Source of the DNA: Sphingomonas chungangi
Lineage (GTDB): Bacteria > Pseudomonadota > Alphaproteobacteria > Sphingomonadales > Sphingomonadaceae
DNA: 64,000 nucleotides
Direction of reading: 5' to 3'
NCBI RefSeq assembly: GCF_013778325.1
Contig: NZ_JACEIB010000006.1
Coordinates: 248,001 to 312,000, forward strand
Under the pieces are notes generated by a model. The model did not search any database, was not told the DNA's origin, and was given only the letters and a program-made list of their open reading frames with translations. This document shows, piece after piece, positions 53,552 to 61,778 of the stretch. Every line of letters begins with the position of its first letter. The first letter of the stretch is position 1. The position numbers were made by a program, and so were the translations under genes.

Positions 53552-53764
53552 TCAGGGAACAGAAGGAGCGATCTCCAGCTCATCCCCGTCCTGGACCGCT
53601 ACGTTCGCCAGCGTGGAGCGCGGCACCATCTCGAGGTTGCGCTCCACGATGACGCCGTCGGCCGCCATTCCGATCTCGGTGACGAGCGCGGCCAGCGTCA
53701 GGCCGTCACGAACGCGGCGGTGCTCGCCGTTGATTCTGATCGAAATGGTGCCGTCGGCATGCAT
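53552..53764 (-). CDS. ThiS/MoaD-like beta-grasp protein lacking C-terminal Gly-Gly
   Basis: 70 residues. The sequence INGEHRRVRDGLTLAALVTE and DGVIVERNLEMVPRSTLANV with VQDGDELEI is that of sulfur carrier ThiS, which normally ends in FVGGG or similar. Here it ends EIAPSVP, and no alternative frame supplies Gly-Gly, so it cannot be adenylated and thiocarboxylated in the usual way. No other thiamine gene is nearby. It may be a decaying copy or a carrier-fold protein with another use. Confidence 0.75.
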   Translation of the reverse strand: MHADGTISIRINGEHRRVRDGLTLAALVTEIGMAADGVIVERNLEMVPRSTLANVAVQDGDELEIAPSVP

Positions 53765-53856
53765 GACGTGTCTCCCGAAGAACGAGATGGGATAGGCGTA
53801 CGGTTACCCCACAGCGATCGGGCAATCGATCGCGACACCGGTCACCCGCGATCGCC

Positions 53857-55797
53857 TTAGCGCTTCGGGCGTGCCCCTGCTGCATCGACGAGACGCCGGA
53901 TCGCGGCTTCGATACCGGCCGGGTCCAACCCCTGACGCCCCATCTGTTGCCAGAGACCGCCGCCCCCCTCGATGTGCGTCCCGATATGGTCGTAGCGGCC
54001 CTTGAAGCCGTATCGCAGCAGGTGGCTGCCGAAGCGGCTGCCGAGACCGGTCTTGACGTTCCAGCCTTCTACGACCAGCACCCACGGTGCCTCGGCCAGT
54101 CGCTCCATCATGGCGTCGTCGAGCGTGTTGACGGTCGCCTTGTTGACGAGGCCGACCTCGACGTCGCTCTCGCGCAGGCGGATCACCGCATCAAGCGCGC
54201 GATAGACGGTTTCCCCGAAGGCGACGACGAAGCCGCCGCCATCGGCTGCGCGGATGATGTCGTCGACACCGGGTTCGAAATCCTTGCCTTCGTAGAATGG
54301 GCGACCGTCCTCATCAAGCAGATCGGGGACAGCGGCCCGGGTGCTGAACACGAAGCGCAAGCCCGGGTCGCCGAAGACCCGCTTCACGCAGGCAGCGAAC
54401 TGGTGCCGGTCGGCGGGAAAATAGAGACGGGTGTTGTCCTGGCCCTCGTGTGGGTCGATCCCGCCGTCCGCGAACATCGAATTGATGCCGAAGTGGCAGC
54501 TGTTGTCCGCCATGTCGTCCACGCCGCTGTGCGAGAAATGGGCGAGCACATTGGCGAAGTTGAGGCGCGCCATGGTGATCTCGCTCACCACCATTTCGAG
54601 GAAGGCGCTGAATGTCCCGTATATGCCCTGTCGACCATCCGCCGATCCGAAGCCGGCCGCGGCGGAAAAATTGCCGCGCTCCATGATCCCGCCGCGGACA
54701 TAGATTTCGGGGTGCTTCTCCCGGATCGCCTTCAGCCCGCATGAGCCTTCGAGATCGTTGTCGAACACGCGCACGCTCTCCAGCCGGCTCGCCTCGTCCA
54801 TCTGGTCGAGCATGGTGTTGATGATCTTGCCGAAAGCCTCGCGGTTCTTGCCCTCGCCAGAGGAACCCTCGTAGGTGAGCGGACTCTCGTCCTTGCGCGC
54901 GCCTTTCAGGAGCTCGATGGCCTTCTCGTAGCCGCCTCGCTTCTCAAGATACGCGATCGCGATATCAGCCTTGAGCGCGTCGTGGGCGTGGATGTCGCCT
55001 TCGGCGCCCGGAATGCCGACCGCCATCCGGCGCTTGATCACGACGGCGTGCGGAGCGGTGCTGGTGAACGCCCGGCAAAGATCGACGTAGAGCGCGTCGA
55101 GATCCTCTCCCATCGTCGTCTCGGTCGTCAGGCCATAGCCCGAAAGGGTACGGCTTAGATCGAAGCCGGCGAGATATTCCTGCGGATGACCCGAGATGGT
55201 GACGTCGTTGTCGTCGATCAGGACCTTGATGTTGAGCCCTTTGGCGACGGCCAGCCGCGCCGCCTCCGCATCGTCGCCCTCCATCTGGCTGCCGTCCGAG
55301 CCCAGCAGCACGACCGCCTTGTCCGGATTGGCCATGGCGACACCGTTGCAGAAGGCCCAGAGATGGCCGAGGCGGCCCGAGCTGAAGGCGACGCCGGGCG
55401 TCAGGCCCTTCTCCGGATGCCCGGGCAGGCCGCTGTCATACTCGCGGTAATGGAGAAGCCGCTCGGCCGGCATGTGTCCGTCGAGGACACTGAGCAGATA
55501 TTGCGTTGCCACCCGATGGCCCGCCTCGTCGTAGAGGATCGGCACGATCGGTGCGCCGCCGGCGATGAATGCGCGCACCATCAGGACTTCGGGGACCGTG
55601 TCGTAAGGGCCACCCGAGTGACCGGCCAGGCCTTTCGCCCCGGCGAGTGCCGTGAAGAACACGATGGCATCGCGGCACAACCGGATGTTGTGCTCGAGCG
55701 TCGCCTTGTCGCTTTCCGACAGCTTCGGGCTCGAGGGGTCGAGGGTCAGTGGCTTGAGTTGCCCGAGATCGATCGGGAAGGTTTCGTCTTGCATCAT
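53857..55797 (-). CDS. Transketolase
   Basis: 646-residue ThDP enzyme holding all three transketolase domains. The ThDP-Mg motif is LLGSDGSQMEGDD ... LIDDNDVTISGHPQEYL (a variant GDG-NN motif). The pyrimidine-binding half includes GGIMERGNFSAAAGFGSADG, and the C-terminal domain LLRYGFKGRYDHIGTHIEG. It moves two-carbon units between sugar phosphates in the pentose-phosphate pathway. The start is taken at 55797, after AGGAAC. It stands alone here, without other pentose-phosphate genes, so it may be a second, stress-linked copy. Confidence 0.88.
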   Translation of the reverse strand: MMQDETFPIDLGQLKPLTLDPSSPKLSESDKATLEHNIRLCRDAIVFFTALAGAKGLAGHSGGPYDTVPEVLMVRAFIAGGAPIVPILYDEAGHRVATQYLLSVLDGHMPAERLLHYREYDSGLPGHPEKGLTPGVAFSSGRLGHLWAFCNGVAMANPDKAVVLLGSDGSQMEGDDAEAARLAVAKGLNIKVLIDDNDVTISGHPQEYLAGFDLSRTLSGYGLTTETTMGEDLDALYVDLCRAFTSTAPHAVVIKRRMAVGIPGAEGDIHAHDALKADIAIAYLEKRGGYEKAIELLKGARKDESPLTYEGSSGEGKNREAFGKIINTMLDQMDEASRLESVRVFDNDLEGSCGLKAIREKHPEIYVRGGIMERGNFSAAAGFGSADGRQGIYGTFSAFLEMVVSEITMARLNFANVLAHFSHSGVDDMADNSCHFGINSMFADGGIDPHEGQDNTRLYFPADRHQFAACVKRVFGDPGLRFVFSTRAAVPDLLDEDGRPFYEGKDFEPGVDDIIRAADGGGFVVAFGETVYRALDAVIRLRESDVEVGLVNKATVNTLDDAMMERLAEAPWVLVVEGWNVKTGLGSRFGSHLLRYGFKGRYDHIGTHIEGGGGLWQQMGRQGLDPAGIEAAIRRLVDAAGARPKR

Positions 55798-55917
55798 GTT
55801 CCTATCGATCCGGAGGTGTCGGGCTTGAAGCGGCATCGAGGCGATGATCGGGGCTTGCACCGCGATTTGAGCGGGTCGATGTCGCGTTAGGGGAGCCCGG
55901 ACGCCCGGTGTGTTTGG

Positions 55918-56262
55918 TCAGGGGCCTTCGGTCCAGGGCGTGGTCCCGGGCTCGGGAATGCGATCTTCACCGGCGGCATGCCAGTGTTCCTGGTCGCGAC
56001 CCTCGGGCCGGCCCTCGCTCTCCCAGATGGCATAAGCCCTCTTGCGCCGGGCTTCGTCATCATCGGACGGATCGCCCTCATCCGGCTTGCGCTCCCGTTC
56101 CGCCTGCGCTTCGCGTGCGTCGGCCTGGCGTTCCATGGCGTTGCCGAGCGTGTCGGTCGCCGCAGCAGGAGGGGCATCCGGATCGCCGGTGACCTTCCGG
56201 CCTCCGGCAGGCGCCTCGCCATAGGCTCTCTCCAGACCCTCCGGCTTCTGCTTCTCGGCCAT
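55918..56262 (-). CDS. DUF2934 protein
   Basis: 114 hydrophilic residues. A conserved SDDDEARRKRAYAIWESEGR with PEGRDQEHWHAA near the C-terminus is the DUF2934 motif; the N-terminal half (PEGLERAYGEAPAGGRKVTG) is charged and disordered-looking. Second DUF2934 member of the window, with the motif at the other end from that at 38221. GGAGACGATC precedes the ATG. Confidence 0.82.
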   Translation of the reverse strand: MAEKQKPEGLERAYGEAPAGGRKVTGDPDAPPAAATDTLGNAMERQADAREAQAERERKPDEGDPSDDDEARRKRAYAIWESEGRPEGRDQEHWHAAGEDRIPEPGTTPWTEGP

Positions 56263-56317
56263 GATCGTCTCCTCTCGAATGATGGAATGCGGGCACGCGA
56301 CCAGGCTGCTTCCCCGC

Positions 56318-56746
56318 TCAGCCTTCCGCGCCTCTCTTTTCTGTTCTGAGCGGCATGAGTGCGCGGACCCGGAAGTCGGTCAGCCAGAGGCCGGCCCATG
56401 CGAAGATTCCCAGCAGGACGCATGCGATCTCGGCGAGGGAGCCGAATTCGAGCAATCTCAGGTGGGTGAGGATGGCGCCACCCAGTACGCCGGTGACGAG
56501 GATCGCTCCGATGAAGGCTGTAGGTGGGAGCGCATATGTTATGGCGCACACCAGCATCGTCAGCCCGAGCGGCACCATCAACGAAGGCGATATCGCAACC
56601 AGTTTCAAATCGTTTGCCACCCGATCCGATCCGGAAAGGCATGCTGCGGAGTAGACGACGAGGATGACCGTTACGATGGCACGCAGAGCAAGGCCGGCGG
56701 GGCGCTGGAACGGGCTATGGCCGGCGTGCAAATTCATAAGGCGCAA
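56318..56746 (-). CDS. DoxX-like membrane protein
   Basis: 142 residues with four hydrophobic helices; the stretch PPTAFIGAILVTGVLGGAIL then THLRLLEFG matches DoxX_2 proteins, which share a GGAxATHLR motif. Located at the inner membrane. Function unknown, with proposed links to thiol or redox stress in relatives. Confidence 0.75.
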   Translation of the reverse strand: MRLMNLHAGHSPFQRPAGLALRAIVTVILVVYSAACLSGSDRVANDLKLVAISPSLMVPLGLTMLVCAITYALPPTAFIGAILVTGVLGGAILTHLRLLEFGSLAEIACVLLGIFAWAGLWLTDFRVRALMPLRTEKRGAEG

Positions 56747-57025
56747 ACGGCCAGCCCCCGACGTCGTGCCGATGCAAGCTGATCTACATCGAGATTGAAC
56801 CGGATTAAGCGGTGGAGTGCCCCGCTAGAACGATGGTCCACAATATATCCGAATGGGAATAGTGCCTCCAGACCCGGCCGGTCGATCCCTGGCAGCCGCA
56901 TAGTTGTGGCATCGTCTTGCCAGCCTTTCTTTCGGCCCTCTTTCTTCGACCCCTCTTTCGACGGCGGCGCGGCAACCGATGAAAGAAAGCGGCGTTCGTC
57001 CCCCACAGTCATTTGGAGCAGGACG

Positions 57026-57277
57026 ATGGCCAATCTGCAGGAGGCGGCGATCCCGCTCGACACGGCGGCAAGCGAAGCAAGTCTTGCGGTGCGCCTGGTA
57101 TTCAAGATGCTCGCGATGCTGCGCGAATCCGGAACGATCGATGACGAGACGCTCGAGACTGTCGCCGAGGGACTAATTGCCGAGCTCGGATCGGAGCAGG
57201 AACGCGCCGCACAGTGGCGCATGCTTGAGGATTGGCTCCCGAAGTTTTCGCGAGACGGCGAAACCACACCAAGATGA
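57026..57277 (+). CDS. Hypothetical small helical protein
   Basis: 83 residues, mostly helical (VRLVFKMLAMLRESGTIDDE, TVAEGLIAELGSEQERAAQW). GGAGCAGGACG precedes the ATG at 57026. No family is recognised. Upstream frames on the same strand lack coding character. It lies 74 bp before the DUF488 gene. Confidence 0.6.
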   Translation: MANLQEAAIPLDTAASEASLAVRLVFKMLAMLRESGTIDDETLETVAEGLIAELGSEQERAAQWRMLEDWLPKFSRDGETTPR

Positions 57278-57351
57278 CAGTCGAGGCTGCCAACGGTCCT
57301 GTTACGTCGAGGTCGGCTCGATCTTGCAAAACTGTTTCGGATGTCTCTAGC

Positions 57352-57795
57352 ATGGAAATCTTCACGATCGGCTATGAAGGGTCTACCCAGACGGAATTGG
57401 TAGCGGCCTTGCAGGCCGCTGGCGTAGAGCTTCTCGCAGATATTCGCGCCGTTCCGCTATCTCGGCGCCCGGGATTTTCCAAGAACGTCCTGGCCGCCGG
57501 CCTCAAGGAGGTCGGCATCGACTATGTCGGGCTGAAGGCGCTTGGCACGCCGCCCGAGGGAAGGGAGGCTGCACGCAAGGGTGATCACGATCGCCTGGCC
57601 GAGGTCTATGCCGGCCAGCTCGAACTCCCCGAGGCGATCGTACAGTCCGAAATGCTCAAGGAAATGGCTGTAGAGCGGCCGACGGTCCTTCTATGCTTCG
57701 AGCGAGATCCCGTGACCTGTCATCGCTCGCTACTCGCAGAAGCAATTTTTCCCGGTGCGAAGCGAACCGATCTGTTCGCGAGCCCGTCGAACTGA
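57352..57795 (+). CDS. DUF488 family protein
   Basis: 147 residues. Diagnostic motifs: IFTIGYEGSTQTELVAAL at the N-terminus, LADIRAVPLSRRPGFSKN in the middle and the C-terminal LLCFERDPVTCHRSLLA, with the conserved C-x6-C-H-R-x3 cluster. DUF488 proteins are small Rossmann-like proteins of unknown activity, sometimes tied to nucleic acid or redox functions. A hairpin terminator follows at 57807-57828. Confidence 0.88.
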   Translation: MEIFTIGYEGSTQTELVAALQAAGVELLADIRAVPLSRRPGFSKNVLAAGLKEVGIDYVGLKALGTPPEGREAARKGDHDRLAEVYAGQLELPEAIVQSEMLKEMAVERPTVLLCFERDPVTCHRSLLAEAIFPGAKRTDLFASPSN

Positions 57796-57806
57796 TCCAG
57801 ATGAAG

Positions 57807-57828
57807 ACGCCGCTGATTTAAGCGGCGT
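57807..57828 (+). terminator. Hairpin after the DUF488 gene
   Basis: Perfect 8-bp stem ACGCCGCT/AGCGGCGT with a 6-base AT-rich loop, 11 bp after the stop codon. The following T-run is poor. The rest of 57829-58019 shows no gene. Confidence 0.5.
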
Positions 57829-58019
57829 TGGAACCGATGGCCGATGAAGGCTTGGCCGCAGGCATCTCACGAGATGGGCCTTGTCGAATGGAAGCCGGAC
57901 CGTCTCGATCTACGCCGCGCGACGACGCCCTATGAATGCGCGGCGTCGCCGACGGCGTGGCCTTGGCCACTCGCGCGGCAAAGCGGGGATCACGTGGAAT
58001 ATCGAGGAGTTCCTCCGGC

Positions 58020-58781
58020 ATGAAGTGCGTAGATCTCTTCCTCCGCAATCGGTCGACCGCGGTGCTCACGGATCAGGAGCGTGAGCGGCTTGAAGCCGCG
58101 GTCGCGGAGCGAAGTCGGTTGCCGGCGCGCGCGACCCTGCTCGAGCGTGGCGAGCATCTCCGCCAAACACGATGCTCGTGACGGGCTTCATGATCCGCTA
58201 CATCGACGACACCGAAGGGCGCCGGGCAGATCGTTGCTTTCCACGTTCCGGGCGACTTCGTCGATCTCCACGCCTTCCCGCTGCATGTGCTCAACCACGC
58301 GATCGCCACCTTGACGCAGGTGGAAATGGGGATCGTGCCGCATGGAGCGCTCAGGCGCCTGACGGCCGAGGATCCCGATCTCGCGCAGAAGCTGTGGGGA
58401 TCGAACTTGCTCGACGCCGCGATGCTTCGCGAATGACTATTCCGCCTCGGCTGCCTGGATGCCGTGGGGCGGTTGGCGCATTTCATTTCGGAGACCAACG
58501 CCAGATTGGCTGCGATCGGCTACAGCGATGGCAAGGCCTTCGGGCTTCCGATCAACCAGACGGATCTTAGCGAGATCACGGGGCTCAAGGCCATTCACGT
58601 GACTCGTGTACTGCGGATGCTTCGCGAGGAAAGAATCTGCGCGTTTCGATCCTCCCGCGTCGAGATCGCGGATCTGCCGCGGCTCGAGCAGATCGGACAA
58701 TTCGATCCCACTCATCTTTATCTCGAAAATCGCTCGACCGATCCGGCGAGCCCGCTTGGAGAGCAGAATTCGAATGGATGA
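58020..58781 (+). pseudogene. Crp/Fnr-family regulator with two frameshifts and a nonsense codon
   Basis: Reading the three frames in turn restores a complete Crp/Fnr protein. 58020-58163: MKCVDLFLRNRSTAVLTDQE to LLERGEHLRQ. After a shift, 58172 on: MLVTGFMIRYIDDTEGRR. After a second shift near 58226: QIVAFHVPGDFVDLHAFPLH through to AMLRE. An in-frame TGA at 58434-58436 replaces the Trp expected in REW, after which the same frame gives LFRLGCLDAVGRLAHFISET, the HTH INQTDLSEITGLKAIHVTRV and the tail LEQIGQFDPTHLYLEN. Three independent lesions mean it is dead as one protein. The C-terminal HTH part (from 58464) could at most be expressed alone. Confidence 0.88.
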
Positions 58782-58957
58782 TCCACGCAACCTCAATCCT
58801 TTCGAAGTCCAAGGCCGTGGCTGAGGAGGGGCTGGTCCTGCTGGACGGCCCCGATGGCATCGCGATTTCGATGACGCCGGACGCTGCGGAAGAAACCGGA
58901 ACCAGCCTGATCGCCGCTGCTCGAGAGGCCCGCGGCCAGGTTGCTCCCGACGGCTGA
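58778..58957 (+). CDS. Small hypothetical protein
   Basis: 59 residues: MIHATSILSKSKAVAEEGLV, then LLDGPDGIAISMTPDAAEET and GTSLIAAAREARGQ. The second half (GPDG-V-A-x-S-M-TP-x-AA-x-TG) looks like a short conserved alphaproteobacterial protein. Its start overlaps the end of the Crp/Fnr pseudogene; an in-frame GTG 36 bp further on is an alternative. The function is unknown. Confidence 0.5.
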   Translation: MIHATSILSKSKAVAEEGLVLLDGPDGIAISMTPDAAEETGTSLIAAAREARGQVAPDG

Positions 58958-59135
58958 GCAAGAAGATCGTCGAGCAATTCCTCGATCGATCAGGCGGCGG
59001 ATGCTGTCGCGCTGGAAAGGATCGGCGTTGAGCCTGATCATGCGTTGCTGGTCGACGGATGATATCTCGCCGATCGCCTATACACCCCGCCGCGCCTTGG
59101 CGCGACGGGATGTCTCCTGTCCAGCTTGCGGCTAC

Positions 59136-59936
59136 TTAGGGGCGTTCGAACAGGTCGGCATGCTCGTCACGCAAATGCCCTGCGTAGCCGGCCGCGCAGC
59201 AGGCTATGAAGGCACCGATGAGCATCGACAGCGCCGTGAAGAAACCCAGGGCCGAAGACGCCTTGCGCGCCTTGTCCGCCGCCTCTCGAACAGTGGTGAC
59301 CGCGGCATCGACGCGCTGCTGGGCTTCAGGAACCGAAATCCCGGCCTGGGCTGCCACTTCGTTGGCAAGATAGGTTCTGTCGTCGGTCTGGAGATCGCCC
59401 CGCGCGAGCAGGTGCGCCATTTCCGTGCGCGCGACCGCTGTCGCCGGAGCATTGGGTCGGTTGGTTCTCAGCATCGTATCCGTGGCATCGCTCACGGCGA
59501 CCGAGGCCGCCGTCGCGCCCGCGTTCGTCGCGGAACTGGTCGCTGCAAACGCGACGGCGCCGACCACGGCCGTGGCCACGGCCCAGGCGAGAAGCCCGTG
59601 CGCGGTATCGCGAAACAGGACTTCATGCGTGTGGATGCCGGTCCAGCGTGTCCGCAGGCGACCGGTCATGTAGCCGGCGAGCGCGGAGGAGAGCCATTGG
59701 GTCACGATCAGCCAGATGCCCGCACCGATCGCGAACGTGGTGACGGTCGCGCCGGCTCCGGGCCATGGGGATGCGGCGGCAAAGCCGAGCCCCGCGCCGA
59801 TCGCTATGAGGATGAGGGTCGTTGCGACCGCGACAACGGCGCCGGCAAATACGGATGCCCAGTTCACTGCGGACTGCGCGGCCTCTGCCGGTCGAGCGGC
59901 CGCGAGCGCCGGGTCTTGATGGAAGGCGGTAGCCAT
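59136..59936 (-). CDS. Membrane protein with Ala-rich periplasmic or cytoplasmic region
   Basis: 266 residues. Four hydrophobic helices: VNWASVFAGAVVAVATTLIL, TVTTFAIGAGIWLIVTQWLS, GLLAWAVATAVVGAVAFAAT and, near the C-terminus, LGFFTALSMLIGAFIACCAA. Between the third and fourth is an Ala/Thr/Gln-rich soluble helical stretch with VPEAQQRVDAAVTTVREAAD. Resembles unnamed sphingomonad membrane proteins of the YrzE/TIGR04086-like type. It follows the 23-residue membrane microprotein on the same strand, 12 bp away, so they form one unit. Confidence 0.75.
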   Translation of the reverse strand: MATAFHQDPALAAARPAEAAQSAVNWASVFAGAVVAVATTLILIAIGAGLGFAAASPWPGAGATVTTFAIGAGIWLIVTQWLSSALAGYMTGRLRTRWTGIHTHEVLFRDTAHGLLAWAVATAVVGAVAFAATSSATNAGATAASVAVSDATDTMLRTNRPNAPATAVARTEMAHLLARGDLQTDDRTYLANEVAAQAGISVPEAQQRVDAAVTTVREAADKARKASSALGFFTALSMLIGAFIACCAAGYAGHLRDEHADLFERP

Positions 59937-59948
59937 GGCCGGTCCTTC

Positions 59949-60020
59949 TCAGTGCCAGAGGAGAAGCAAAAGGATGATGATCGGGATGGGAACTCCCAGA
60001 AGCCACAGCAGGATAGGCAT
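59949..60020 (-). CDS. 23-residue hydrophobic membrane microprotein
   Basis: A complete 23-codon frame, MPILLWLLGVPIPIIILLLL and then LWH, a single transmembrane span. GGAG lies eight bases ahead of the ATG (AAGAGGAGACGGAC). I recall near-identical tiny proteins in alphaproteobacterial genomes. It sits directly upstream of the membrane protein gene and downstream of an FNR-type palindrome, so it is probably real. Confidence 0.65.
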   Translation of the reverse strand: MPILLWLLGVPIPIIILLLLLWH

Positions 60021-60109
60021 GTCCGTCTCCTCTTTGATCGCATGGTCTCGACCATGTCGTATCGCCCAAACGGACGATGGGTCGTTCTTGATCCATAACG
60101 ATGCAAAAG

Positions 60110-60123
60110 TTGATCTGGATCAA
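60110..60123. promoter_or_regulatory. FNR/FixK-type palindromic box
   Basis: TTGAT-N4-ATCAA, a perfect consensus FNR/Anr/FixK site, in the gap between the divergent microprotein (90 bp away) and the 60-residue protein plus intact Crp/Fnr gene (113 bp away). It may serve either direction, including autoregulation. Confidence 0.7.
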
Positions 60124-60235
60124 GGAAAAGTCGTCGCCATCGGTGCTTAGGTCGTTCATTGCTGTCCATGAGCCGCAAGCACGGCAGCGACCGAGAGACA
60201 AATGAGAGCTCCCGCTTCAGGACGAAGAGTTTCTC

Positions 60236-60418
60236 ATGTCGGACGATGTCGATTATTATCTGCGTCGGGCAAATGAGGCGCACACTGCCGCGATCGTATC
60301 TCGCGATCCTGCTGCCCGGACCTCCCACGCCACGATGGCACGGGAATATGAACGGCGCGCCGGGCGGATCGTTTTCGATACTTGCGCGACCGGGCCTGCG
60401 GCCGAAGGCCGCTCATGA
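60236..60418 (+). CDS. Small hypothetical protein ahead of the Crp/Fnr gene
   Basis: 60 residues, mostly helical: MSDDVDYYLRRANEAHTAAI followed by SRDPAARTSHATMAREYERR. This looks like a short conserved protein of alphaproteobacteria in which Tyr-Leu-x-R-A-x-E marks the N-terminus. The stop overlaps the Crp/Fnr start by ATGA, so the two are translated together. Confidence 0.65.
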   Translation: MSDDVDYYLRRANEAHTAAIVSRDPAARTSHATMAREYERRAGRIVFDTCATGPAAEGRS

Positions 60419-61146
60419 AACCGCTGCGCTCGCCGGATGTCGATCAGGCGCTCCAGCTGTTTCTGCGGCGATTGCTGGGCCATTCGGCACTCGCGGATGA
60501 AGAGCAGGCGGCCATCGTGTCGCTTCCTGGCGTCGCCGTGCCTGCGAAGCCGAATGTCGATGTGGTACATCCGGGCCAGAAGACGGATCATTCCTGGCTT
60601 GTCGCCACGGGCCTTGCCGGCCGCTTCAGCGAGATGATCGATGGCGCCCGCCAGATCACGGCGCTCTATCTGCCTGGCGACATGGGCGATCTTCACTCGC
60701 TCGTCCGTCCCCGGGTCGATGGAGCATTGCAGGCCCTTACCGCCACCATCTTCATCCAGGTTCGCCACGTCGACCTGCATCGGCTGATGGCGCGGCGTCC
60801 GCGGATCGCGGAGGCGTTCCGGCGAGACTGCGAACTCGATTCGGCGCGCTTGTCCCGCTGGCTGGTCAATTGCAGCCGTCGTGATGCATCGACGCGGATC
60901 GCCTATCTGCTGTGCGAACTCGCGACACGCCATGAGCTTGCCGGTCTCGGTCGCATCGACGAATTTCCGCTTCCCATGTCCCAGATCCAGATCGGGGAGA
61001 CTCTCGGCTTGACCGCCGTCCACGTGAACCGTGTCCTGCAGAGGCTCAGGCGGAGCGATTTGATCCGTTTCGAGCATGGCCTCGTCAGAATTCCCGACTG
61101 GAGCCGCCTCGCTGAAATCGGGCAGTTCGACGCCGAGAATACGTGA
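60415..61146 (+). CDS. Crp/Fnr-family transcriptional regulator
   Basis: 243 residues, intact. An N-terminal cyclic-nucleotide-binding-like beta roll (SEMIDGARQITALYLPGDMG, DLHSLVRPRVDGALQALT) is followed by the dimerisation helix and a C-terminal HTH (MSQIQIGETLGLTAVHVNRV, LQRLRRSDLI). The N-terminal Cys cluster of oxygen-sensing Fnr is absent, so it is more like the FixK/Dnr-like members that lack an iron-sulfur cluster. Start at 60415 overlaps the upstream stop. A consensus FNR-type site 290 bp upstream could be its own target. Confidence 0.92.
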   Translation: MKPLRSPDVDQALQLFLRRLLGHSALADEEQAAIVSLPGVAVPAKPNVDVVHPGQKTDHSWLVATGLAGRFSEMIDGARQITALYLPGDMGDLHSLVRPRVDGALQALTATIFIQVRHVDLHRLMARRPRIAEAFRRDCELDSARLSRWLVNCSRRDASTRIAYLLCELATRHELAGLGRIDEFPLPMSQIQIGETLGLTAVHVNRVLQRLRRSDLIRFEHGLVRIPDWSRLAEIGQFDAENT

Positions 61147-61191
61147 CGGGGAAGGGGCACGGCCGGTCCTCGCGCGAACGGACGTGAGGCG

Positions 61192-61467
61192 CTAGGCGAT
61201 GCCATTCCGAGGTCGGTGATCATCTTGCTCTGCGCTTGCCGGGATCCGGGCGTCGACGGGCAGGATGAGCAACTCGCGATGCTGATCGTCTTCAATATGA
61301 AATTCCAGGTGCAGGCTGGTGACGCCGGTCGCGACTTCCAGGAGGATGATCTCAGCCGCCGTTTCGCGAACCATGCGGATGATATCGCCGACGTCCGCAG
61401 CCTCGTAGCCGAGCGTATCGACGGCCCGACCGTCATCGTCAACGATATGCACATAGAATGTCGACAT
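61192..61467 (-). CDS. DUF6894-like small protein
   Basis: 91 residues beginning STFYVHIVDDDGRAVDTLGY and continuing EAADVGDIIRMVRETAAEII. The pattern TFYxHxxDGxxxxDxxGxxxxD is that of DUF6894, a small alphaproteobacterial family of unknown function. GAGGCC precedes the ATG at 61467. The C-terminal EDDQHRELLILPVDARIP extends past the usual domain. Confidence 0.65.
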   Translation of the reverse strand: MSTFYVHIVDDDGRAVDTLGYEAADVGDIIRMVRETAAEIILLEVATGVTSLHLEFHIEDDQHRELLILPVDARIPASAEQDDHRPRNGIA

Positions 61468-61778
61468 CGCGTGGCCTCGAATGGAGGGTCCCGTTCTGGA
61501 GCAATGGATGACGTGGTGGCCGTCTTGACCTGATACAGCGCATGTCGGACGCCTTTGATCCGTCCCCAAGCGACGTCGTGCTCCTGCAGGTCGTCGCTTC
61601 GCGTGGGGGAGCAGGACGACGCGATCGAAACCTTCGCATGTTTTGCGAGCAATGCGTCCCGGGATCTCATAAGCCACTGCGACGTTTGCGCTTTCATGGC
61701 GACCGCAATCCATTAGCTAAACCTTCCGTCAACGGCGAAGGCCGTCAGGATCGAGGTGCGGGTAGGGGTCGCCCTTGG
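61468..61778. other. Non-coding interval between divergent small genes
   Basis: About 311 bp. Frames crossing it have no recognisable domain and poor composition. No promoter consensus or repeat stands out. Confidence 0.4.

Noticed and set aside
56790-56812. FNR-like site TTGAACCGGATTAA
   Set aside because: The two halves are not symmetric to the TTGAT-N4-ATCAA consensus.
57829-57855. EcfG promoter candidate GGAAC after the DUF488 terminator
   Set aside because: No CGTT at the required distance.
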